Positions 56,506-64,000 of a DNA stretch of 64,000 nt are shown in pieces. Origin of the DNA: Fuerstiella sp. (GTDB lineage Bacteria > Planctomycetota > Planctomycetia > Planctomycetales > Planctomycetaceae); contig JAKVAZ010000006.1 of assembly GCA_022447225.1 (NCBI GenBank), positions 248,001 through 312,000 of the forward strand, given 5' to 3'. A program made the translations under genes and the position numbers. The notes beneath the pieces were generated by a model. It did no database searches. It was not told the DNA's origin and worked only from the letters and a program-made list of their open reading frames with translations. Numbering within the stretch: position 1 is the first letter of the stretch; each line of letters begins with the position of its first letter.

Positions 56506-57634
56506 TCTGGACGGTATCCCTGTCGTCACCTGAGACCATTTCATCCTGCTTTCGGCGGCGAGCAATTGGCAGAAGAAGCTGCGACAGCAAAAAGATCACC
56601 ACAGGTGCGATCCACGCAGCCCGCATGAACTGCATTACAAAATCCGGCGGTTTGAACAGTTGTCCAAGCAGCAGATATCCGATCATACCCGTCATCAGCC
56701 ATGTCAGTACACCACAGCCGATTGCAGTCATCTGAGTCTTAAACACCGAACGTTCTGTAAGTTCATCCACATAAACGTCGATCGTACGACGCCGCCGAAC
56801 CGATCGTTCGATCGCTGAAACTACCTGCAGCGTTCTGGAGAATTGTTCCATTCCCGCCTGACATGCAGCTGTGTCCGGAAGGCTTTCTGCCAAACGTTCA
56901 CACAACAGCGAAGTCCGATAGTCTGAACGACCCGGCAAAATCACCGGCTGATCGACCACCTGTCCATCCACATGTCCCTGCAGTCGACCCAGCGGGTCAG
57001 CACCGGAAAACTTCAATCTCACGGGGGGACGCGGCGTCCCGTCGGCAGCCGAACCGGCGAGCATAATTTGAGAACCGGAAACCAGCGACCCGTCATCTTT
57101 CGTTCCCAGTGCGGTAACCTGTGAATTCGCAAAACCAAATGCGGAACACGCATCAATGACATGCATCAAAGTCCCCGAAGCGTCAATGTCGTCCTGGGGT
57201 GACGGAAGATTCAGGCGAAAATCGGTGAAACGAATGTCGGTACGAAAATCCTGAGACTGGTACCAGCTTCCTGTAAGAACAATGATACCACAATGGCTTT
57301 CATCAAGTACCAAATGCAGTTCATAGCTGTATGCAGTCGAAAGATCTCCCGGCGGAATCACGATTACGTGATGTTCCGCCTGGCTTGCATGACGAGCCAG
57401 ACGGACAGATTCGTCCGCCTGTGAGTGAGCAACGATCACAGTGTCGGCAGCTGTACCCACAAATACTTCTTCGGGTGATGCAGCACGCCGTGTGTCAACC
57501 GGCAGCTTCGTCTGCAGTTCTGCGGCCAGCGGCCCGTGAAGATGCACGTGCTCCAGCGAATGATCAGCAGACGTGACGATACTCTGAATCAGCAACGCCG
57601 CATCTGACTGATCGCCGGTCAGTGAAAACCGCAT
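56474..57634 (-). CDS. Two-span membrane protein with Rossmann-like N-terminal region
   Basis: 386 residues. The N-terminal 120 residues have an alternating strand-helix pattern (FSLTGDQSDAALLIQSIV, ADTVIVAHSQADESVRLARH, EHHVIVIPPG) resembling the nucleotide-binding half of Gfo/Idh/MocA proteins, but the glycine-rich loop is missing. The middle has a Gfo/Idh C-domain-like stretch (MHVIDACSAFGF). The C-terminus has two spans, CGVLTWLMTGMIGYLLLGQL and WIAPVVIFLLSQLLLPI, and a polar tail. This may be a degenerate dehydrogenase fused to a membrane anchor; function unknown. It precedes and overlaps the Rieske gene. Confidence 0.75.
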   Translation of the reverse strand: MRFSLTGDQSDAALLIQSIVTSADHSLEHVHLHGPLAAELQTKLPVDTRRAASPEEVFVGTAADTVIVAHSQADESVRLARHASQAEHHVIVIPPGDLSTAYSYELHLVLDESHCGIIVLTGSWYQSQDFRTDIRFTDFRLNLPSPQDDIDASGTLMHVIDACSAFGFANSQVTALGTKDDGSLVSGSQIMLAGSAADGTPRPPVRLKFSGADPLGRLQGHVDGQVVDQPVILPGRSDYRTSLLCERLAESLPDTAACQAGMEQFSRTLQVVSAIERSVRRRRTIDVYVDELTERSVFKTQMTAIGCGVLTWLMTGMIGYLLLGQLFKPPDFVMQFMRAAWIAPVVIFLLSQLLLPIARRRKQDEMVSGDDRDTVQNETDSDPHSV

Positions 57635-57751
57635 ATTGGATGTCCTGACGCCAAGTTTGCCAGGTCGTAGGAAACAGATGCAGATCGTCGGCCGGTCACA
57701 GAATAAATACCAAAAGGAAAACTTCTGCCACCGTCACAATCATCACGTGAG

Positions 57752-58342
57752 TCAGACGGCCGGCTGTCCGGTGAAATACTCCGGCTCCCGACCTGGTGCC
57801 CACTTAATATTGCACCCAATACTTGGAATCTGTTCACAGGAAACTTCCTGACCGCTCAAAACCGCATCACAGGCGCCACGCAAATCTTCGCCGGTAACAG
57901 GAACCTCGTTACCAGGACGACTACTGTCGAACTGTCCGCGATAAACGAGGACATGATCCGCATCAAACAGAAAAAAGTCGGGAGTACACGCTGCCTGATA
58001 CGTCTGAGCGACCTGCTGTGTTGCATCATACAGATAGGGGAATCGATACCCGGCTGACGCAGCTTCTGACTTCATCTCGTCAGGCCCGTCCTGAGGATGG
58101 CTTTGGACATCGTTGGAACTGATCCCAACCACCGCCACGCCTTTTTGTTGATATTCATCAGCAAATCCAGCCAGCGCCTCACGAAGGTGGATAACAAACG
58201 GACAATGGTTACACATAAAGACCACAAGCAGAGGCCGGCCTGCAAACTGACTGCGACTCACAACAGTTCCGTCCGTGTTTGTCAATGAAAAATCCGGGGC
58301 AACGGTACCAATCGGCAACATGGTAGATGCAGTCTTGACCAT
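57752..58342 (-). CDS. Thioredoxin-like peroxiredoxin (AhpC/TSA-like) family protein
   Basis: 196 residues from the ATG at 58342, with AGGAG upstream; the frame is open 19 codons further. The fold is thioredoxin-like, with APDFSLTNTDGTVVSRSQFAG, VVFMCNHCPFVIHLREAL holding a CxxC in place of the classical peroxidatic site, VVGISSNDVQSHP, and a C-terminal FFLFDADHVLVYRGQFDSS. This CNHCPFV group is widespread in planctomycetes and cyanobacteria as a cytoplasmic thioredoxin family protein of unproven substrate. It has no signal peptide. It lies 117 bases upstream of the 57634 gene on the same strand. Confidence 0.9.
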   Translation of the reverse strand: MVKTASTMLPIGTVAPDFSLTNTDGTVVSRSQFAGRPLLVVFMCNHCPFVIHLREALAGFADEYQQKGVAVVGISSNDVQSHPQDGPDEMKSEAASAGYRFPYLYDATQQVAQTYQAACTPDFFLFDADHVLVYRGQFDSSRPGNEVPVTGEDLRGACDAVLSGQEVSCEQIPSIGCNIKWAPGREPEYFTGQPAV

Positions 58343-59083
58343 AGGACCCAACTCCTGATGAAACAAAGCAAATGGCAAGGTGTGGCAAAACACCAACACG
58401 CTGTCGACGCAGTGAATGTGGAACGATCTATTGTGGCTGCGAACACAAATTTTGAGTAACCATCGGACCCTGTTTTGCCTGAAATGTCACGTCGCCGACA
58501 CATTTTCCCGTGAGCGGGATCAGGAAAATTTCACCCCCCTGACAAAACATGTATCGCTTCACCCGGGTTGGTGAAGACCGAATGCACCAGGGAAAATTCG
58601 TTAGTCTGTGATCAGCAGGCGTAATCGGTCCAGATTCCCCAGTAATTCGGACCGCCAATAGGCAAATTCTGCTGATTTTTCCCGAGCGAGATTTCGATAG
58701 AAACATGGGGTGACCGAGATACTGCTGATCCTTGCATGATTCCCGGTCGAAACTGTAAAAAATGATCGGCCGTGTGGAATCATACAACGAAGACGGCACC
58801 CGGAAATAACGAATTTCTTGACTCACCCTTTCCCGTCGATAACCTTACCAGAGACAGCAAAATCCAGTTAAACTGCATCTCGAAGGCTCAGATAACAGTT
58901 CATGGTTGTTTTGTTGTAACCGTTCTTCACTCAGGTACACGGAACCCTCAGTACTTGTTTTGGTAGTGAAAGATCAGAGTGGTGTGCTGGTCGGGAACAT
59001 TCGTTCGTTCGAATTCCAACAGTTCAACACATCGGTAGTAGAAGCCTCGCGGCTGCTCCGTCAGAAATCAGGAGGCTCATTCC
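58343..59083. other. Intergenic region between divergent genes
   Basis: About 740 bases. A perfect seven-pair hairpin, CTTCACC/GGTGAAG (58557-58576), lies in the possible leader of the thioredoxin-like gene. The minus frame 58428-58826 has no family match. The region also holds the promoter of the coiled-coil protein at 59084. Confidence 0.45.
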
Positions 59084-60631
59084 ATGGCAAAACAAAGCAA
59101 CGGCACATTATTCACCCTTGCCTTTTTTATCCTGGCGGCAGTCGGTTGTGGTATTGCGCTGGGAATGGTTATGAGCAATTCAACGGCTCTAACAGTGGAA
59201 CGTGATGCAGCCGTTAAAGACAAAAACGATGCCGACGGGGCCGTGCGGCAACTCAACTCTGATAAAGAAGCACTCCTTGAAGTTGTGGGACGTCCGGGGA
59301 CCGATGTGGGACAGGAGGGCGTTTCAGGTTCCGTGGTGGGCGACTTCCTGGAAAAAATGGATTCGCCAAGATTCAGCAATCTCGCCGACGGTCCCAAAAC
59401 CATGGAGCATGCCCTGGACTCAGCTGCAATAGCCAGGGACATTCAGGCCGCTGCCGCGATCAATCGTCAGAGAGAGGTCCAGAGCAGAACGGCGGATCTG
59501 GAGCGAGCCGTTGCCTCGAAGGATGAAGAAATCAGTGTCCATCAGACAGCTCGGGAACAGGCCGAACTGGAACTGCAGAAGCGAAACGCAAAACACAGCG
59601 AAGAAATCGACGAAATCAACAACGAATTCAACAAGATTAAGGATCAGCTGGAAAACCTGCAGACTGAATACGACAACTACGTGACCGATACAAACCGACA
59701 GCTCAGTTTCCAGGATTCAGATATTCGTGAGAAACGGTCTGCAATTCAGGCGCTGCGGCGTGAACTCTTTGAGCAGGAAGATATCAGCTTCGCAACCGCG
59801 GACGGGGTTATCTCATCGGTAGACCACGTGAGAGAACTGGCCTATGTCAACCTTGGCAGTGTCGATCAGGTGCGAGTCGGTACGACATTTTCGGTCTATG
59901 TGGCAGCACACGGGGGAATCGGACGCCGCAACACAAAGGATATCAAAGCCAGTATCGAAATCGTAGATGTGCTGGAATCTCACCTTTCCGAGGCAAAAAT
60001 TACGCGTCAGGATCTCCATCGACCGATTGCCAAGGGTGATCCCATCTATTCGCCGGTATTCACTGCAGGTCTGCCGGTCGAAGTGGCCATCGCAGGTTTG
60101 ATCGATTTCGATGGAAGTCCGGGAAGCGACCGAGACGAACTGTTGAATCTGGTGGCAGGACATGGAGCCCACGTTTCTGTGCAGATCAATGACGAAGGCG
60201 AATTCGCCACGCAAGAGGGAGAGACACTGACAGAAGAAGAAGCCGTTTCACGCATTTCAGAAAAGACCCGGTTTCTGATTATTGCGGATCTGGGACGCGA
60301 TGCGACGGACAACGCAAAAGACAAGACTCGACTTAACACCTATCGCAATATTCAATTGAATACCGGAAGACTTCAATTGCAGGCTGAAAATCACGGTGTC
60401 TATGAAATCGGTCTCTCCACATTTCTGGAGTTCCTGGGATACACCAGAAAACGGGTAGTGTGGCGTGCCGGTCAGGAGTTTAGCGCCAGACTGGTCAATG
60501 GTGCCAAGAGCCGGTCTGTCAATGCGTCAATCGGTAATCGAGTCAGCGGTGGCACTGTTTCTGCTCGATATTCATCGCGAAGAACTCCACGCCCGACTGC
60601 AGCCGGAACGGTGAGTGCACTTTACAAATGA
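59084..60631 (+). CDS. Membrane-anchored coiled-coil protein of unknown function
   Basis: 515 residues with an ideal AGGAGG ribosome-binding site. A single N-terminal membrane span (FTLAFFILAAVGCGIALGMV, residues 10-29) is followed by a charged region and a long coiled coil (about 130-230; ELQKRNAKHSEEIDEINNEF, KIKDQLENLQTEYDNYVTD). Residues about 245-350 form a beta-rich domain that begins ISFATADGVISSVDHV. A later part (about 370-470) has VSRISEKTRFLIIADLG and YEIGLSTFLEFLGYT, faintly BRCT-like. The C-terminus is Ser/Arg rich. It resembles structural envelope proteins conserved in planctomycetes; function unknown. Confidence 0.78.
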   Translation: MAKQSNGTLFTLAFFILAAVGCGIALGMVMSNSTALTVERDAAVKDKNDADGAVRQLNSDKEALLEVVGRPGTDVGQEGVSGSVVGDFLEKMDSPRFSNLADGPKTMEHALDSAAIARDIQAAAAINRQREVQSRTADLERAVASKDEEISVHQTAREQAELELQKRNAKHSEEIDEINNEFNKIKDQLENLQTEYDNYVTDTNRQLSFQDSDIREKRSAIQALRRELFEQEDISFATADGVISSVDHVRELAYVNLGSVDQVRVGTTFSVYVAAHGGIGRRNTKDIKASIEIVDVLESHLSEAKITRQDLHRPIAKGDPIYSPVFTAGLPVEVAIAGLIDFDGSPGSDRDELLNLVAGHGAHVSVQINDEGEFATQEGETLTEEEAVSRISEKTRFLIIADLGRDATDNAKDKTRLNTYRNIQLNTGRLQLQAENHGVYEIGLSTFLEFLGYTRKRVVWRAGQEFSARLVNGAKSRSVNASIGNRVSGGTVSARYSSRRTPRPTAAGTVSALYK

Positions 60632-60946
60632 GTGCTGAACGACGTTGTTGTCCACAGGTAACAGCGGTAGCCACGGCGTGTGAATTGCATCTTCCTGACA
60701 GGGTTGCTATGCCGACAGATATGGTTGCAATCGGAACCATCAGTCCGATGATATTCAAATTCGCTGTCCCTGGCAGACGCAGCAGTGTCTGATGATGTTC
60801 CAACATTGTAACATCATCGTCACACCACATGGCCAATGCATCCAGGACCATCTTCGCACGGCACTCGTCAATACGACTGTCACGGTGTTGGAACACTTCG
60901 CGCCGCAGACCAGTACGGACTTCGCAGCAACATCACAATGATGCAC
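60632..60946. other. Intergenic region between convergent genes
   Basis: About 315 bases. A perfect nine-pair inverted repeat, GATGATGTT (60791-60799) with AACATCATC (60810-60818), may serve as a terminator for both strands, although no U-tract follows on either side. The minus frame 60543-60896 lacks support. Confidence 0.4.
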
Positions 60947-62059
60947 TCATGTGCTGCTAACAGGGACCCAGCCACCGGTGATCGCAGATTGCACCACTGC
61001 GTCAGTGAAACATTGCACACGCCAGCCGTTTTTCAGATTCGGATGATCACCGGGAATTTCACCGGCCCGCACACTGCGGACAACCGGAAACACATATTTC
61101 TCAAATCGATTTCCAAATCCCTTGTCCGGGATACTGGCAAGAAGCTTCGGAGCGCAATCCGGATCACCGAGAATCACATCACCAGTAACCCGGTTGATGC
61201 CGACCGATGCATCCGTTCCGTGCAGTTCGAGTTCCGGAGCAATTCCCTTACGAAAATACGTCGCATGTGACAGCAACAGAGTTCCGACAGCTCCGTTTGC
61301 GAACTCCCAGGAAACACCGGCGTAGTCAGGCGTTCCTCCCCGTCGCTGCTGCGCTTCTGTGTGTGCTTCGGTGCTGTTCGCCAGAGCTTCCTGCAGATTG
61401 ATCGCTCCCAGATCTGCTTTGGATGGTGTGATCGTTGCCGCATGAGCCAATACGCGGGTGGCTTCCATTCCAAGCAACCAGCAGACAGTATCGTAAGCGT
61501 GAGACCCCACATCGGCAATACTCCCGGCAGCAGACAGCTGCGGGTCGTCCCGCCACGTCAGAGGCATGTTGACAGGACGAGGATTGTGCCACCGATACAC
61601 GACTCCCCGAATTTCTCCCAATTGCCCCGAATCAACAATCTGCTTCAATTTCTGAAAGATGTCCGAATAACGGGTCCAGAACGGCACATAGTGAGCAAGT
61701 GCTCCGGCGTTATCATAAGCCTGCCACATTTCCTTCGCTTCGTCAGAATTCATACCCACCGGTTTTTCACAAAACATGTGCTTCCCGGCTGCGGCTGCGG
61801 CAAGAACAGCTTCGTAGTGCAGGGCATCCGGAGTACCAACTACAACAAAATCGACGTCGGGATGTTCCACCACGTCTCGCCAGTTGTCTGTGATCAGGTC
61901 CGCACCATCCTGTTTACCGGCTGCTTCCAGCAGATCACGACGGCGGGCGCACAGGGCGACAATACGAGCGTCAGCAACGCCACGAATTTCATCCCGGTAC
62001 GGTTTTCCGATGTAACCGGTTGCCCCCAGGACCCCGACACCAATTCTGCTGCTGCTCAT
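60947..62059 (-). CDS. Gfo/Idh/MocA family oxidoreductase
   Basis: 370 residues, normal for the family. The Rossmann motif GVLGATGYIGKPY near residue 9 is followed by VVVGTPDALHYEAVLAAAAA and the catalytic HMFCEKPVGMN (EKP). The C-terminal domain includes SIADVGSHAYDTVCWLLGM with the conserved D-x-G-x-H. It would act on an inositol, sugar or sugar acid with NAD(P). Divergent from two further Gfo/Idh/MocA-like genes, so the region may serve one sugar or cyclitol pathway. Substrate unknown. Confidence 0.93.
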   Translation of the reverse strand: MSSSRIGVGVLGATGYIGKPYRDEIRGVADARIVALCARRRDLLEAAGKQDGADLITDNWRDVVEHPDVDFVVVGTPDALHYEAVLAAAAAGKHMFCEKPVGMNSDEAKEMWQAYDNAGALAHYVPFWTRYSDIFQKLKQIVDSGQLGEIRGVVYRWHNPRPVNMPLTWRDDPQLSAAGSIADVGSHAYDTVCWLLGMEATRVLAHAATITPSKADLGAINLQEALANSTEAHTEAQQRRGGTPDYAGVSWEFANGAVGTLLLSHATYFRKGIAPELELHGTDASVGINRVTGDVILGDPDCAPKLLASIPDKGFGNRFEKYVFPVVRSVRAGEIPGDHPNLKNGWRVQCFTDAVVQSAITGGWVPVSST

Positions 62060-62371
62060 TTCTAAAATCTTTCACTTTTCGACACGACACCTGCCAACCA
62101 TCCTGGACTGGTCATTTCAAAGCCGTTTCGAATCTCACCATTGATCTGACAAATCGGGATGTGAAATTGAATCCTCATCAATCGGTTTGTAACGTCATTT
62201 GATGCCGTATGACAGCAACTACATCATGACGCTAAAGGCATAAATGAATCCGTTCCCATTATCCTGGCGACGGTCAGACTATGGATCTGAACAGTCTGTG
62301 TTTCTCACCGGATCGTATCGTTGAAGCAGGACCTTTACTGTTCCTGATACCGGACACAAGGACAAAGACGA
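62060..62371. other. Intergenic promoter region of divergent Gfo/Idh/MocA genes
   Basis: About 310 bases. It contains no open frame worth calling and no strong inverted repeat. It must hold the two divergent promoters. Confidence 0.45.
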
Positions 62372-63184
62372 GTGAGCAGTGGAATAAAACTGGCGATCAA
62401 CGTATCGCCTGACCTCACCCCCCGCTGTCGGACGCTGGCAATTCGTTCCTGTGCCGTCCGGCTTGTGGATGATATCGATCACTGTTCGGCAGTGCTTACA
62501 GATGACTCTGAGATCGCGGCATCAGCTCTGGATGCGGGCACCTCTGTTCTCGTGCTGAATCCGTTTGGTCTGTCGGAGGATATCTGTCAGCGGGTCGACA
62601 ACTTAAATGCCTGCATGCCTGCTCATACCCGGCGATTTCAACCATCGGTGGTGCAGGTAAAGCACGCTCTGGACTCGGGCAGACTGGGTGATGCGGGACT
62701 GCTGCGAATTCACTGCTGGAATCCGGACGCTGAGAACACGGAACTTTTCACCGGTGAAGTTGATCTGGCCGTCTGGATGTTTGGTTGTATGCCGAACAAC
62801 GTTTATTCCGTGCACAGACCCGGATATCGACAGGTTCATCTGGGATTTGACAGCGGAGGGATGGCGATTATTGATTTTGATTCGACCAACCCGGGTGACA
62901 ATGATTATTACTCCCTGTCAATGATCGGTTCTGCAGGCGCTGCCTATGCTGATGATCACCATAATGCGAACCTGCTGATGGACGACAGTGGAACAAAGAC
63001 TTTACTGACATCACAGTATGATGCCGCGTTCGCCGCCATGATCGATCATTTTGCACGGTCTGCCGGTGACGGCAAACAGTTCCCGGTGAACTGGCGTGAC
63101 ACAATAAAGGCGAACCATCTGGCCGGTCAGGCTGCCCGGTCTGCTGAACAACAGAATGTCGTTGCGGGAGAATGCAATGTCTGA
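62372..63184 (+). CDS. Divergent Gfo/Idh/MocA-like protein lacking the catalytic Lys motif
   Basis: 270 residues from a GTG with AAGGA upstream. The chain is shorter than the usual 330-400. The N-terminal Rossmann half is degraded: I see no GxGxxG, and the usual EKP position appears replaced (SVLVLNPFGLSEDICQRVDN). Later segments do match the family: VVQVKHALDSGRLGDAGLLR and a C-terminal GGMAIIDFDSTNPGDNDYYS with FPVNWRDTIKANHLAGQAARSA. It may have lost catalysis and act as a partner of the next protein. The stop overlaps the start of the following gene by eight bases, so translation is coupled. Confidence 0.8.
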   Translation: MSSGIKLAINVSPDLTPRCRTLAIRSCAVRLVDDIDHCSAVLTDDSEIAASALDAGTSVLVLNPFGLSEDICQRVDNLNACMPAHTRRFQPSVVQVKHALDSGRLGDAGLLRIHCWNPDAENTELFTGEVDLAVWMFGCMPNNVYSVHRPGYRQVHLGFDSGGMAIIDFDSTNPGDNDYYSLSMIGSAGAAYADDHHNANLLMDDSGTKTLLTSQYDAAFAAMIDHFARSAGDGKQFPVNWRDTIKANHLAGQAARSAEQQNVVAGECNV

Positions 63185-64000
63185 GAAACGATTTAAGGCT
63201 CTGGTATTGAGCGTCGTCAAGCACAGCTATGTCGCCCTGGCTGTCGATGCACATCCCCGGTTTGATCTGGTAGCCGTCTGTGATGATCCGCACGAACCGG
63301 ACTGGGTCCATAAACGGAATCAGGAATTTGCTGACCGTTTCGAGATCCCCTACATCCGTAATCCGGAACAGGCTGTGAAAGATTTCAGTCCGGATCTGGC
63401 GGTCGTAAGTTCGCAGGCCGAGCGTCATTGTGACCTGTCCGTACGCGCCGCTGAAGCGGGACTACATGTCGTGGTAGACAAACCTCTGTCGACAACGCTG
63501 AGTGAATGCGATCGATTGGTTCGAGCTGTCGAATCGGCCGGCGTGCGCTGCCTGGTCTGGAATCGCAATTTCCTTCCCGCCCTCTGTCAGGCAACCCAGG
63601 CACTGAAAGACGGTGCCATCGGAGACCTTCGGGCAATCCACTGTGATTTTTACTTTTCCAAGGACGCAGGCCCGCCTAAAGGCACACGGCAACCCGGCGA
63701 CCCTCCGATCAACTGGCTTCAGCGCCAGATTGACGCGCATGCTGATGGATCTGACGGCGGAGTGGGCATGGAAGCAATGGGTGAACTGCAGATCGAAGGC
63801 ATTTATCCGCTGGCATACATACGAATGCTGACTGGTGGCGTGGTGAAACGCGTTTTTGCGAGGACAGCTGCTCATTTTCACCAGGCCAATCTGGACAATG
63901 ACGTTGACGATCTGGCCACCGTCACACTGGAAATGGAAAACGGAATCGTCGGCTCACTTTGTATTGGACGGATTGGAGCAGCCAGCCATCCCGATCTCGG
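63177..64000 (+). CDS. Gfo/Idh/MocA family oxidoreductase, C-terminus beyond window
   Basis: About 274 residues are present from the ATG at 63177 and the frame is still open at the right edge. The N-terminus (KALVLSVVKHSYVALAVDA) replaces the usual GxGxxG with a non-glycine loop, seen in some members. LAVVSSQAERHCDLSVRAAE and HVVVDKPLSTTLSE follow; the catalytic EKP is a DKP here, with Lys retained. The C-domain has LKDGAIGDLRAIHCDFYFS. It overlaps the preceding gene by eight bases. Probably a sugar or cyclitol dehydrogenase acting with its neighbour. Confidence 0.87.
   Translation, partial: MSEKRFKALVLSVVKHSYVALAVDAHPRFDLVAVCDDPHEPDWVHKRNQEFADRFEIPYIRNPEQAVKDFSPDLAVVSSQAERHCDLSVRAAEAGLHVVVDKPLSTTLSECDRLVRAVESAGVRCLVWNRNFLPALCQATQALKDGAIGDLRAIHCDFYFSKDAGPPKGTRQPGDPPINWLQRQIDAHADGSDGGVGMEAMGELQIEGIYPLAYIRMLTGGVVKRVFARTAAHFHQANLDNDVDDLATVTLEMENGIVGSLCIGRIGAASHPDL

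Noticed and set aside
60543-60896. Minus-strand 117-codon frame between convergent genes
   Set aside because: It runs antisense into the coiled-coil protein and has no recognisable start or family.
1-64000. tRNA, rRNA, CRISPR arrays, insertion sequences and prophage genes
   Set aside because: I looked for T-loop sequences, regular spaced repeats, transposase motifs and phage genes, and found none that hold up.

Overview
The window is chromosomal DNA from a member of the Planctomycetota, probably a marine or aquatic relative of the Planctomycetaceae. This rests on gene content read from the sequence: a DUF1559 pseudopilin-like protein with its small lipoprotein partner, tandem DUF4159 domains behind a prenyltransferase-like propeller, a sulfatase, a sialidase-like propeller, a sugar dehydrogenase fused to c-type heme domains, many Gfo/Idh/MocA oxidoreductases, and an EF-G of the mitochondrial EFG1-like type known from spirochaetes and planctomycetes. 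waaA implies a lipopolysaccharide outer membrane. I see no insertion sequence, prophage, CRISPR array, rRNA or tRNA gene.

Layout. 1-5.4 kb: a Tat-exported protein cut by the left edge, then divergently a zinc alcohol dehydrogenase overlapping a large DUF4159 protein. 5.1-10 kb, minus strand: a small secreted protein behind a strongly structured leader RNA, lhgO and hemQ, a DapA-family lyase, and a TerC-family exporter with a structured leader. 10.4-13.5 kb, plus: yceH, a candidate pseudoknotted RNA with its own terminator, and a membrane-anchored disordered protein. 13.5-14.7 kb is a gene-poor stretch. 14.7-22.2 kb is housekeeping: fusA converging on prs-surE-miaB-efp, with epmB (the EF-P lysylation enzyme) divergent from efp. 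22.4-31.5 kb: secreted and surface functions (GH32/43-like propeller, multiheme sugar dehydrogenase, DUF1559 plus lipoprotein, metallo-beta-lactamase fold plus CBM9-like protein). 32.3-37.2 kb: waaA and an unusually long secA. 37.9-38.4 kb: a peroxiredoxin whose peroxidatic residue is encoded by an in-frame TGA followed by a good bacterial SECIS-like hairpin. 38.7-51.5 kb: a PQQ-like propeller, sialidase-like protein, the NAD salvage group pncB-pncA-NUDIX, a metallophosphoesterase, two membrane proteins, a sulfatase and a thioredoxin lipoprotein. 51.9-58.3 kb: an A-type Fe-S carrier, priA, a sulfite-oxidase-type molybdoenzyme abutting a Rieske ferredoxin, and a thioredoxin-like peroxiredoxin. 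59-64 kb: a coiled-coil envelope protein and three Gfo/Idh/MocA proteins, the last cut by the right edge.

The items most worth following are the probable selenocysteine peroxiredoxin at 37888-38421, three unassigned structured RNAs (5478-5624, 10021-10180, 11213-11369), and a five-fold Trp-Ala repeat inserted into the helical wing of SecA. None of the RNAs matches a riboswitch class that I can recognise by eye.
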